Assembly (NCBI RefSeq): GCF_016808095.1
Contig: NC_068979.1
Coordinates: 12,756,001 to 12,820,000 of the forward strand
Source of the DNA: Vigna angularis
Lineage: Eukaryota; Streptophyta; Magnoliopsida; Fabales; Fabaceae
Direction: 5' to 3'
DNA length: 64,000 nucleotides
Both the position numbers and the translations under genes were made by a program. Below are positions 53,413-64,000 of the stretch, in pieces. The notes below the pieces were generated by a model that was given only the letters and a program-made list of their open reading frames with translations, did no database searches and was not told the DNA's origin. Position 1 is the stretch's first letter; every line of letters starts with the position of its first letter.

Positions 53413-55301
53413 TAACGGGACCCATCATATTATATGGTTGCTTTTATTCTCATTAATTAGGTTTACTTTTGACCTTAGTATTATTATTATTATTATTATA
53501 TTATTAAACCCCTTACTAGATATCTAGTTCATTATAATTATATTAATTCTGATAGATTGATTCAGGTGAACTATAACCCAGTTATAAATGAATAATATAT
53601 TAATTCTTCTTCCACACCATCAATAATATATATCCATACGAATCATATTATGCAACATAATAATTTATCCAACACAAGAATAATATAGTATATTTTTCAA
53701 GTAGAACAACATTCAATTATCATTCTAACAACGTCTAAAGCTTCCCTTTAAAGCTCAAACATCATAGAAACACAACCTACCACTTTAAATTCATTCTAAC
53801 ACACATAAAGGTTCATATTATCCTTGATTGAAAGAATAGATACCCATAATCAATTTGTATAACTATTATCTAGATTAACTCAATCACCAAAGTACAGACA
53901 GTCCATCCAAGTGCACCAGGTTCTGATAACTAATTCTTAGCTGCATAATCTACATGCATTCATCAATCTCATAAAACATAAACTCAAAATCCCGATTTTA
54001 CTATCTCAGATTGAATAGGTGAAACAGAGCATCCAGCACATTCTTTCCAAATTCACATACAACCCCCTATACTAATTAATATACTAAACAGAATCAAAAC
54101 ATCAATACCCTATTTTCATTTCCCCCAAACATACAATTATACCCAATATTGGAATGATTACCTACGTTTGATTCATGTTACAATTATACTAGTCAGATTA
54201 CACAAAAGAACACGTTTTCCTCCTATGGATTATCAATCCAGAATCATATCATGCAATATTGACTTAATTATAACCCTTCCTTACCCCCAATGAACTCATG
54301 CCAGTTTGATACCCCCATTGCCGTAACAGAATACATTATACATTCATATCAAAACTAAAAGAACAAATGTATATAACTTACCTTCAGTTTGCCACTGATT
54401 CAAATGAATACATACCACCCATGTCCCCTCTAACTCACTACTTAATCTTTACAGACCATCAAACCAGTTTTAATTCAAACATATATCTCAATTTATCCAT
54501 TTAAAACATCTTCAAGACATATCCCACTATTTCAACGTATTTAATCAGTCATTTTGATCACCAAGCATTACAACAATTCTTAGAGTTATAACATTATACT
54601 CCCGGTCAACAAAATTTAAGCAATACAATGATTATACAGAATATATCTCAGCTAAGGTAAAGTACTCTGGAGAAAAGAATGCAAGTTAACGCATATACAT
54701 CAGACCAAACATAAACCTTCACTCCTATTTCATATACTTAGACAAAATAGTGTACTCTAAATCAACAAGCAAATCCACGCATAGTTTTTCATTCACTCTC
54801 TAATAAGTGTTAACTCATAACAAACCAATCATTATCAGTCCCAGCCATCACATTTTGCGCAAATGTATCACAAATTGTTTCCTTATTAATAACCAAAGCA
54901 GAGCCTTCATGATTTCTAGTTTACCAAGTCATTTTCATAGTGACAATAGCTATCCAACTAAAATAAACACCCATATAGCATTCACAGTATCCAGAATCAC
55001 ATTTTAAACGGGTCAGACTCTTCAGATTAACACAACCTTTCATCCACGAGTCCAGAAACGAAACACACATAGACAATTACAATAAACAGACACAATTAGC
55101 CTTGCTTCTCATACCTGGGTTCGATTCTTCCTCACAAACAACGCACACTTCCATTGAGTCCTCTAGGATCCATGACTCTCTCTTGTATACTCAAACAATA
55201 TGCATTTCCCGAAGAAATCTCTCTCACTCTCAATGATGCGTACTTGGGTTCTCGAAACTCTATCTCTACTTCTCGAATCGACTCCCCACCACCGTGGTTC
55301 C
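53413..55301. other. AT-rich DNA, no gene recognised
   Basis: A short TTA microsatellite lies at about 53478-53503. The rest is A/T-rich without supported frames. The last ~250 bp are T/C-rich and, on the minus strand, look like a transcribed leader ahead of a short ATG frame near 55170, but no family is recognised. Confidence 0.5.
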
Positions 55302-55649
55302 TGTTGGGATAAACTTAAATTTTAGGGTTTTATTAATAATTTTGTTTAAATCTTATTTTATTAGTTTTGGATTTAGTAATATTTGATTTGATTTTGATAG
55401 AAATAAAATAGATATAGGTAGTTTTGATTTTCCATTTATTTAGGAGAGTATTATTTTATTAATATAAGATAGAGATAGATTAGGTAGATTTTATTTTAAG
55501 TTAGTTGATATTCTATTGTTAGTTTTTATTATTTGTACTTGACCCAAGGCCCTATTTGCACATATTTAAAGGTTGTCAAGATTCAATGAAAAGTAACTCT
55601 AGTGAATTGAAGAGTATTATTATTTGTGTAGGTCACGTTTTTCCCAACA
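55302..55649 (+). repeat. 5' LTR of copia C2
   Basis: 348 bp with perfect 8-bp ends TGTTGGGA...TCCCAACA, followed after one base by the Met PBS. Confidence 0.88.
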
Positions 55650-55650
55650 G

Positions 55651-55662
55651 TGGTATCAGAGC
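55651..55662 (+). other. Primer binding site of C2 (initiator tRNA-Met)
   Basis: TGGTATCAGAGC directly after the LTR. Confidence 0.9.
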
Positions 55663-55761
55663 TTTATCCTTTGAGTATCGAGAGAGAGAAATTAAGAGAG
55701 AGAAGAGAGAGTCAAACACCGTGAGAGAAAAAGTGAGTGCTTGACTTTTTTTGTGAGAGAG

Positions 55762-56945
55762 ATGACAAAGGTATTCAATAGGATGAGTGTGCCACAATTG
55801 TTGGAAAATACCAATTACGACAATTGATCTTTGCAGATGAAGGTTCTTCTTGGATCCCAAGATGTATGGGACATAGTGGAGGACGGGTACAATGAACTCG
55901 CGGATGATGAGCATCAAACAGTGAACCAGATTGCTGCATTGAAAAAGACACGAGTGAAAGAAAATCGGCTTTGTACTTTCTGTATAATGCAGTGGATGAA
56001 TCTGGGTTCGAGAAAATAGCTAATGCAAAGTCAGGAAAAGAAGCATGGGAAATTCTGAAGGTGGCATACAAAGGAGATACTCGCGTGATGCAGGTCTAAG
56101 TACAAGCTCTCAGAAGAGAGTTTGAACATATGGAGATGGATGAAAATGAGGGAGTTGCCGAGTTTATAACTCGAGTGCAGAAGATGGCCAACCAACTCAG
56201 AATGAATGGAGAAGAGGTTCCTCCTAATCGGGTTGCGGAAAAGATCTTGAGAAATCTGATGGATGATTTTGAAAGTATCGTGGTCACTATTAAAGAGACA
56301 AAGGATTTGTCAACTCTCACCGTGGAGGAGTTAGCTGGGTCATTAAAAGCCCACGAATTGAGGAAGAAAAAGAAAAAGAGGGAACCCAATAATCAATTAC
56401 TACAGGTACAGTTTGACTCGAATAAATCTCGGATTACTCAGAGTCGAGGTCCTGGTGGCAGAGGACGAGGTGGACGTGGCCGAGGTAATGATAATGAAGA
56501 TCAAACCAATCAGTAGAATTGGCATGACCGAGGACAAGGAAAAGGTCGAGGAGATCAGTCAAGAGTGGAGTGTTTTAAGTGTGCAAGTATGTTCACTATG
56601 CAAACGAGTATAGGTCAACAAAGTGCTACAACTATGGCAAGTTTGGTCATATTGCAAAGTATTGCAAGAACGAGATAAAGGGGGAGACTAATTTCGTTAC
56701 TGAAGATGCAGAAGAACTATTGTTGGTAAAGAGCTCGGATGCAGTGGACATGGAGGACCCAATCCCAACAATGGATGAAGTGATCTTGGTAATGGATGCA
56801 ACAATTGTGGAGAAGGAAAACCTGGTAAAAGAACTCAAACAAAAAGATGAAGAGATTCAGCGGATAAGGAGACTTCTAGATGAACAGAGGGTTGAGCTTG
56901 AGGAGCTGAAGAAGGCGGCTCTTGAAAAGGAAGAGAAAGCATATA
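55762..56945 (+). pseudogene. Copia gag (C2)
   Basis: MTKVFNRMSVPQLLENTNYD, a stop in place of Trp, QMKVLLGSQDVWDIVEDGY, then (shifted) SGFEKIANAKSGKEAWEILK and MEMDENEGVAEFITRVQKMA, EVPPNRVAEKILRNL. An RG-rich stretch (56440-56500) precedes the knuckle CYNYGKFGHIAKYC, which has lost its second Cys. A coiled segment EKENLVKELKQKDEEIQRIR follows. The element stops at about 56945 where minus-strand copia sequence begins; no pol or 3' LTR is present. Confidence 0.82.
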
Positions 56946-56949
56946 GCGT

Positions 56950-57300
56950 TCATGAAGATTTTTTTACATCATTTGTATCTTCGTGGGTTACTCTCAACAC
57001 TTCCCACATTTCTTGAGCAGTCTTACAAACAGAGATCATGTAAAACTTGTCAATAGTTAAAGCAGATGAAATAATATTATGAGCTTTTACATCGTTTTGA
57101 AACATTTTCTTATCTTCAGCAGTCCACTGAACACAGAGCTTTGGTTCCTGCATATTGTCGGTAGGAATAGAAGGACCAAATGCAATAACTTCCCAAATAT
57201 CACAATCAATAGACTCAATAAATATTTGCATTTTAACCTTCTAGCATGCATAATTTTCACCTACGAATAGAGGTGGTCTATTGATAGAAGCACCCTCTGC
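56950..57300 (-). pseudogene. Copia gag N-terminal fragment (C3)
   Basis: Sense: GASINRPPLFVGENYAC, a stop for Trp, KVKMQIFIESIDCDIWEVIA, TAEDKKMFQNDVKAHNIISS, AQEMWEVLRVTHEDTNDVKK. This is the start of a SIRE/Maximus-like copia gag. Confidence 0.8.
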
Positions 57301-57347
57301 AAAAGTTTGATATGATCCTGAATAATAACGATAAATAAAAAGAGTAA

Positions 57348-58257
57348 GGTTGAGAGAAATTTGCACAGATGATTTTATCCTGATTCGGATCTTACCAATC
57401 CTACATCCAGACACTTATCTCAAATCAAGATAAACAATTCACTACTCACAAAACAATTACAAATTACAATCACAAAGAAACAATTTGTAAAAGTTTACAA
57501 ACCACCTCTCTTAATACCACAAGAGATGAACCTGCACCTCCTTTGAGTCTTCACAAAGGATGAAACACCTCCTTCAAATACTTCACGAAGGATGACTTTC
57601 TCTTCCGAACATTTCCTTAGATTCACCAAGGATGAACCAGCTATTACTTTGTCACCATAGTAGCACTTCACCAGCTCCACAGACAAGAGTTTCTTTAGCT
57701 GAACAAGATCACACAATTCTCAATGATTTTTGAGTTCTAGAGCACAAGGGAAGAGTTGTTGTTGAAGGAAAATGAGAGCCTATTTATAGACTCAAGCAAA
57801 TACTCTTTCGTTCTTCGTTTCCAGCCATTTAACGCTTTTAATCGATTAATATTCTTGTTAATCGATTAAAATGAGTACAATGGCTAGAAAACTCCAACGA
57901 TCACCTTTAATCGATTAATTCAAGTTTTAATCGATTAATTCAAGTTTTAATCGATTAAAAGGTATTTTAATCTATTAAATCAGAGACAATTTGAGTTTTC
58001 AGCTTTTACTTTGTTTAATCGATTAATACTAGTTTTAATCGATTAAAACAGTGCGATTTTGACTTTGAACATCAAATTTGAAATTTGAAAGTACATGGAA
58101 TCAAAACCACTTAAAATCTAAGTCTTAGACGTTGAACTACAATTATTACAAAAGTTTTCCATTGCAATACAAGTCTTCATAACATCTTCTTGAATCTTGA
58201 TTTCTCTTGACTTGATTTGAACATCATCAAAATTTCATCTTCATCATTTTGCTAACA
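57348..58257 (-). repeat. LTR of copia C3
   Basis: Sense start TGTTAGCAAAATG at 58257, end near CTCTCAACC at 57348 (about 910 bp, end decayed). Contains at least nine TTAATCGATTAA-type words at 57830-58060. A PPT lies directly before it. Confidence 0.7.
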
Positions 58258-58274
58258 TTCTCCCCCTTTTTTAT
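58258..58274 (-). other. Polypurine tract of C3
   Basis: Complement AAAAAAGGGGGAGAA abuts the LTR start. Further GGGGGAG tracts occur at 58388-58395 and 58430-58455. Confidence 0.75.
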
Positions 58275-58869
58275 GATTATCAAAAGCTCCTTTTGATTTA
58301 AAGTTTTTAGTAATAATCTGGATAATAACACAACTTATGAAAGAAAAGAATATTAATGAATAAACACAAATAAGCTTTAAACATTTTCTCCCCTTTTTTA
58401 TCATAATTAAAAAGTTGTGTTTAATTGTTCTCCCCCTATGATAATACTCCCCCTTAATAAAAGCATGTATGCATATATTTCAAATTTAAAGATTCATTCA
58501 AACATACACAATAGGAGATTTAAAGCATATAATATTAGGATAAAAAACTTAAAAATCATTGTTTAAACATACATTGAACCATGCAAGATAGGAATTTTAA
58601 AGCATACAAAAATATGGCTAGTTTTTCAAATATACGAAACTGGAACGCATTTAATCGATTAAAGCTAGGTTTAATCGATTAGCTTTAATTGATTATTTTG
58701 AAGAATAATCGATTAAAAGCGCTATTTTTCATAAAATGCTTAAAAATGCACAAAATGGATCAAAATGCAATCCTAAGAGATTTCTAAAATTCCTATATCT
58801 CTTCTAATGTTTACCCCTTCAGATATGTCTCCAATTTCGTTGTGTAATGATAATCCTCTAGATTGGTGT
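58275..58869 (-). other. Non-coding, 5' of the C3 PPT
   Basis: A/T-rich, with repeated TTTAAAGCATA and ATCGATTAAA words and extra purine tracts. RT and RNase H of C3 would be expected here but are missing. Confidence 0.45.
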
Positions 58870-59130
58870 CACATTTTGTTTAGATCTTCATTTTGAGGAT
58901 TGTCATCATTCCTTGGTTCATTTGTTGTCTTCTGCAAGTCTTCATTTTCACCTACATCTGATTCATCTGACTCAAGAGGTTTTGCCTCAAGGTCTACAAT
59001 TTCATCAAAGACAACATGCACAGATTCTTCTATTTCAAATGTTTTCCGATTAAAAACTCTATATGCTTTGCTTGTTAGAGAATATCCAAGAAAAATAGCT
59101 TCATCGGCCTTGGAATAAAATTTTCTTAAA
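58870..59130 (-). pseudogene. Copia integrase C-terminal/hinge fragment (C3)
   Basis: Sense: FYSKADEAIFLGYSLTSKAY, RVFNRKTFEIEESVHVVFDE, then an acidic stretch DLEAKPLESDESDVGENEDL. The FLGYS...YRVFN pattern is typical of the copia integrase hinge. Confidence 0.82.
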
Positions 59131-59710
59131 TTTATTTTCCATTATTTAAATTATTTAAAAAAATTCTTAAATGTTAAACATTAGGTACCCAACTACTTTG
59201 TATGGGTCCTTTGGCTTAGATTGAAAAAAAAAATTGAAATCATTTTACAACCCAAACATATCTACAACTTGGAACACCATAATGCTTAATTTTACATTTA
59301 TTTGAAGAATGACCATTTTTCATACAATAAAAGCATGATACAACATTTATGTTCCTATAAGTTGTTCATTTTTCTGCCCAAGTTCTACGGGTTCTATTAT
59401 TATGTTTATTTTTAATTTTAGGAACATACTTATTTTTAACAACCTTATTTTCATTATTTTTACTGCATTTTCCTAAGGTTGTTTGTTCTATTAATTTCTT
59501 AAAATTTTCACAAGATGCATATTCATCACTACTAGTAAATTTATCCTTTTCATAAAATAAAATTTTATTTTTTAAATCTTTATTTTCTTCAAAAATATTT
59601 TCAAAATTTAATTTTAAATTTTTATTTTCTTCAAGAATATTTTCAAAATTTTCCTTTTAACCTACTTCTATAGTAACGTTTTATTTTTAAAATTTTCACA
59701 GATCATTTTT
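59131..59710 (-). pseudogene. Copia gag C-terminal part with zinc knuckle (C3)
   Basis: Sense (59340-59290): CFYCMKNGHSSNKC, an intact CX2CX4HX4C knuckle, followed by KIKHYGVPSCRYVWVVK and a stop. Upstream, K/N-rich coiled sequence with an internal duplication (FENILEENKNLKLNFENIF-like). Protease and most of integrase between this and the hinge are deleted. Confidence 0.7.
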
Positions 59711-60679
59711 TATATTAAATTTTTTTCGTTAAACGTTATATGTGTCGTTAAATGCTATTTTTGCACTAGTGTAAATGTAAGAACTAAAAAGATGAAATTG
59801 TTCAACTATAACAACCAAATGACATTTAACCTTTTTATCAAGTAATTTAACATTATTATTTTTCTAAAAGGAGTTGTTTATAATCACGACTTCAATTACA
59901 AAATTAAAAGTCGTAATCTTAGATATAAATTTTTTATATAAAACAAAGTAATATTTTAAATTTCAGGGTTTTTACGAAATTATGCTTTAAGATACTATTT
60001 ATATATTTCATAAGTTATTTTAAATTATTTACGTTTTTAACTTAGAAAATACTGGGTTAAATGTTTTTTTCATTTCTAAATTATTTTCAAAAATTATATT
60101 TCGTATCTAAATTAAATTATATATCTATTTCATTTTTGTAATTTTATGAAAATAATGAAATATATTTTTATAGCAAACAGAACTATTTTATGAATGAGAA
60201 TCAGGATTTTATACAGTGAACTAATTTAACTTGCACACATAATTTATGGATGATGTTTCACTTTTATAAAGTTAAAAAATGAAATAAATATATAATTCAA
60301 TTTTAAAAAAATCACTTTCACAAATAATTTAAGAACGAAAAATATATTTAGTTTTAGTGAAATTACATCAACAAAAGAACATTGTATGAGAATGAAGAAA
60401 CAAAGTATTTCACAAAGTTTCAAGTTATAAAAATGAAAGAATGTAAGTGAACTATATGAAATATACCGATATGAGTTAATGGTCATTTATGGGCAACTAG
60501 CAGGTATTAATGGATTAGATTACCTTATGCTTTACGAATATACGGTATTAATAATTGATTATTGGATTTGATTGCCTAAAAATATACTACATCAACGGAA
60601 TCAATGTGTTTGGCTATCGAAAGTAATATAAATATACAATTGATGTGCAGGTAAAACGACCTTAATCTATCCTAATAAA
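59711..60679. other. AT-rich DNA, no feature recognised
   Basis: Strongly A/T-rich. The only frames are short and low-complexity. No repeat structure is evident by eye. Confidence 0.5.
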
Positions 60680-60859
60680 ATAAAGACTTCTTTATTAAAC
60701 ATCTGACTTGAGCGTCAGAGTGTCTTCTGCAGGTCAACAACCCATCGGGGTGGATTGCATTCTCGGAGAGGATTGGACGATTGAAAGAGAGCAGAACAAG
60801 GAAGGATGACCGACGCTCGACCAATTCAACCGAAATATTTTGGCGCCCATGGTGGGACT
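60680..60859 (+). mobile_element. End of a Tat/Ogre-like LTR and its PBS
   Basis: CTTGAGCGTCAGAGTGTCTT, then CTGCAGGTC and CCGACGCTCG resemble the 3' end of Tat/Ogre LTRs; TGGCGCCCATGGTGGGACT at 60841-60859 resembles their PBS (canonical TGGCGCCCACCGTGGGG, tRNA-Arg type as I recall). LTR start and coding region are not seen. Confidence 0.55.
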
Positions 60860-60994
60860 GAGCGGCACCCCATGAAGCCACGAGGAACTAGATGCGCGCT
60901 CGGTCTCAATATCACTACTTCGGATCAATATCAGGTTTTGCAACTAAGAGTAAAAAAATTCCATAATAATTTGTAAAGGCATGTCTTTTGTTTT

Positions 60995-62420
60995 GAGAAC
61001 TTTCAGGAAGGTTTAGACCTACGTTCAACCTTATCAGGTTCTAATGGTTTCTTATTATAATTTATAAATTATAATATATTAAAGTGTTTACTTTATTTTG
61101 TTTAACTTATATATTTGTGAGTAAAAATATCTACACAGGAAGGTTCTCAACCTTGTCACGTTCCAATGACTTTTCATTATAATTTATAAATTATAAAAAT
61201 ATTGAAGCGCTTACTTTATTTTGTTTAACTCATATTTTTGTGAGATCCTGCAGGAAGGTTCACGTTCAATGTTGTCAGGTTCCAATGACTTTTCATTATA
61301 ATTTATAAATTATAATACATTGAAGCAATTACTTTATTTCTTTTTAACTCATATTTTTGTGAGTAAAAATATCCTGCACAGGAAGGTTCAGTCCTTTACG
61401 TCCAACTTTGTCATGTTCCAATGACTTTTCACTATAATTTAAAAATTATAAAATATTGAAACGTTTACTTTATTTTGCTTAACTCATATTTTTTGAGTAA
61501 AAATATACTACACAAGAAGGTTTCTTCCTACTTTCAACCTTGTTAGGTTCCAATGACTTTTCATTATAATTTATAAATTATAATATATTGAAGTGTTTAG
61601 TTTATTTTGTTTAACTCATAGTTTCGTGAGTAAAAATATCTTGCACAAGAAGGTTCAGTCCTACGTTCAACATTTTCATGTTCCAATGACTTTTCATTAT
61701 AATTTATAAATTATAATATATTCAAGCGTTTACTTTATTTTATTTAATTCATATTTTTGTGAGTAAAAATATCCTGCACATGAAAGTTCAGTCCTACGTT
61801 CAACCTTATCACGAAGGTTCAATCCTACGTTCAACCTTATCAAGAAGGTGACCTACATTTAACCTTGTCAGGTTCCAATGGCTTTTTATTATAATTTATA
61901 AAGTTTATTATAATTTATAATTATAAAATATTGAAGCGTTTACTTTATTTTGTTTAACTTATATTTTTGTGAGTAAAAATATCATGCACAGGAAGGTTCA
62001 GTCCTACTTTGAACATTGTCAGGTTCCAATGACTTTTCATTATAATTTATAAATTATAATATATTATTATAATATATTGAAGCGTTTACTTTATTTGTTT
62101 AACTCATATTTTTGTGAGTAAAAATATGTTGCACAAGAAGGTTCAGTCCTACTTTCAACTTTGTCAGGTTCGTTGATTATAAGTTATAAATTATAATATA
62201 TTGAAGCGTTTACTTTATTTTGTTTAACTCATATTTTTGTGAGTAAAAATATCTTGCACAGGAAGGTTCAGTCCTACGTTCAACCTTATCAGGAAGCTTC
62301 AAACCTACGTTCAACTTTTTATTATAATTTATGAATTATAAAATATTGTAGCGTTTACTTTATTTTGTTTAACTCATATTTTTGTAAGTAAAAAATATCT
62401 CGCCAGGAAGGTTCAGTCCC
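60995..62420 (+). repeat. Tandem array A, ~125-bp unit
   Basis: About 11 diverged units, each with GCACAGGAAGGTTCAGTCC, TTGTCAGGTTCCAATGAC, the perfect palindrome TTATAATTTATAAATTATAA and TTTACTTTATTTTGTTTAAC. Spacing varies from about 113 to 146 bp. A lone unit is at 63298-63422. Confidence 0.88.
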
Positions 62421-62834
62421 TTCCCGCTTGGTCAATTGGACCACATACGCTCAACCTTGTCAGGTTTAAAGGGTTTGGCTCTCGTTCGAGCATCAACTGG
62501 GCACATCTACCCTCGTTAAGCGTATCCCGAGCGGTGCCTATTTATATTATCATAAGTCAATGTCGTCTTCTATTTTGCAGGTCATAAGGTAGTAAGCACA
62601 TACAGCTTATACGTGACACATCCTAATACGAATTCCTCATTATTGCCCTACAAATGTTCAATCGAGGACCGAAGATCGAACTATCTTGCCTGCCCGGCCA
62701 TACGGCTTCATAACCTAAACTATTTTGATATTAATTTGATTGGCTACATTTTTCTGACCATTCGAATTTGAATTGTTATTTTCTCTTTAGTGTAGATGAC
62801 AGAATCCTAGCACAATCCACCTCAACCAGCCGTT
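62421..62834. other. Spacer between arrays, possible Tat/Ogre LTR sequence
   Basis: No ORF. GGGCACATCTACCCTCG, GCGTATCCCGAGCGGTGCC and TTTTGCAGGTCATAAGG resemble words near Tat/Ogre LTR ends. Confidence 0.35.
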
Positions 62835-63215
62835 TGGTGATTCTATAAAACGAATCTACCTCGAGCAAGGGCAGAAAGAGTGATAAAAATCTCCTTAGTC
62901 TCGACGCTTGGTGATTCTATAAAACGAATCCATCTTAATCACGAACGAACGGAAAGCTCCTCGGTGATTCTATAAAACGAATCTACCCGGTGATTCTATA
63001 AAACGAATCTACCTCGACCATGAACGAACAGAAAGCTCCTCGGTGATTCTATAAAACGAATCTACCTCGACCAAGGACAAACGAAAAGCTCCTCGGTGAT
63101 TCTATAAAACGAATCTACCTCGGACGAGTGGAAAAGCTCCTCGACGATTCTATAAAATGAATCTACCTCGACCAAGGACGAGAGAAAAGCTCCTCAGTGA
63201 TTCTAAAACGAACAC
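62835..63215 (+). repeat. Tandem array B, ~50-bp unit with hairpin
   Basis: Eight copies of GTGATTCTATAAAACGAATC, most followed by TACCTCGACC and AAAGCTCCTCG. Each copy can fold as GATTC - TATAAAAC - GAATC. One copy has AAAATGAATC and the last is shortened. Confidence 0.88.
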
Positions 63216-63297
63216 CTCAACCCAGGGCGGAAGGAGCTTCAAAAGCAAACTCACACAACATGTCGCTCGGTGATTCCAAAGAGAACTAACGTTTCCC

Positions 63298-63422
63298 GAC
63301 CACCTACATTCAGCCTTGTCAGGTTCCAAAGTGTTTTCAGTATAAAAATAAATTATAAAATATTGAAACATTTACTTTATTTTGTTTAACACATATTTTT
63401 TGTAAATGAAAATATCTTGCAC
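63298..63422 (+). repeat. Isolated array-A unit
   Basis: CAGCCTTGTCAGGTTCCAAA...CTTTATTTTGTTTAACACAT...TCTTGCACAG, a diverged copy of array A lying beyond array B. Confidence 0.75.
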
Positions 63423-64000
63423 AGAAAAAAAGTTCCAAAAAGAACTTCTAAAATCTGTCGTTTGATAGAAAAGTGAATGAAAACTTAAATAGACTTCCTA
63501 AATACAACGTAAGCAACCTCTCGTACAGTTAATTTTAACATCCTTATCTTATACAACTACAATGAGGAACACAATCATACAATCATGAAAACAAAGTATT
63601 TGTCCATTATTGTTAGGAGAAGAAGAGAGAAAGAGACCTCCAAACTTCGTTAGTTCATCAAATAAGAACCTCAAAAGCTACAAATTCCGAGGAATCTTAA
63701 TATAATAACATCATCATAAATGTCAAAAACAATAAATTAGCTTATAGTCCTCTATTACACAACCCTATAGAATAGAAAATTACGAATTAATTTGGTCAGA
63801 AATAAAAAACTATGATAAAACCTATATTTAATTTTTCTAACTTTATATTTTCCTTAAAAAATTTATTTGACCAAACGCAATATTGTGTACATAAATGTAT
63901 GCATCTTCACACACCTTTTATAGTAAAAGTTTTGAATAAAATAACACTGTAATCCCCCACATACACACTGATGACTCTCTAGGTCTCTATTTGAAAAACC
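63423..64000. other. No feature recognised
   Basis: A/T-rich, no supported frame or repeat. Confidence 0.5.

Noticed and set aside
62835..63215. CRISPR-like array with ~30-bp repeats
   Set aside because: Linkers are also similar to each other, so this is an ordinary tandem repeat; plant DNA.

Overview
This window is plant nuclear DNA, most likely from legume pericentromeric or otherwise repeat-rich heterochromatin. It contains no convincing single-copy host gene. Almost everything recognisable is a transposable element: Athila-type Ty3/gypsy elements, a Tekay/Del-type chromovirus, Cassandra-type LTRs carrying 5S rRNA-like sequence, three Ty1/copia remnants, a Tat/Ogre-like fragment and one DNA transposon with a Ulp1-like gene piece. 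A legume is an inference from the overall look of the repeats; species cannot be set from sequence alone.

Layout. 1-8092: Athila-type element E1 (+), entering from outside the window, with gag-protease, a non-coding hairpin module, a broken third ORF (ORF3, split by solo LTR 3295-4578) and its 3' LTR 6810-8092. E1 sits in gag of a second copy, E2 (8093-8770). 8771-18634: E3 (+), with gag-pol and many stops, interrupted by solo LTR 13475-14913 in RT and by a Cassandra-like element 17344-18148 in its 3' LTR. 18635-21141 and 46403-46830: one copia element (C1) split by a nest of about 25 kb. The nest, outside in: EB (Athila-type, -, 21142-46397); inside it a Cassandra/Tekay composite (26552-43497, duplication ATTAC); inside its 5' LTR the young Athila-type element E4 (-, 26862-34251, duplication GTGAC); and a solo LTR at 39233-40722 (duplication GGAAG). 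EB's left LTR also holds a 2.5 kb insert (22045-24550).

46.8-64 kb: degenerate repeats and solo LTR 47408-48514 (duplication GTGAT); a 4.5 kb inverted-repeat transposon (48919-53412) with Ulp1-like and DUF1985-like gene pieces and 281-bp repeats arranged as a giant hairpin; AT-rich DNA; copia C2 (+) from 55302; copia C3 (-) at 56950-59700; and a Tat/Ogre-like LTR end at about 60.7-60.86 kb followed by two tandem arrays.

How it fits together. E1, EB and E4 lack RT, RNase H and the integrase core. They keep gag pieces, a shared non-coding module and, in E1 and E4, ORF3, so they look like non-autonomous passengers of an Athila-type element such as E3. Their most striking shared part is an array of small hairpins with an almost constant 8-nt loop and stems that vary by compensating changes, bracketed by two copies of a conserved ~49-nt motif, with one more hairpin 11 nt after the ORF3 stop. 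Several LTRs also carry a PBS-like sequence inside their own 3' end, proven by target duplications to be LTR sequence. The Cassandra/Tekay composite joins 5S-bearing LTRs to a chromoviral gag-pol.
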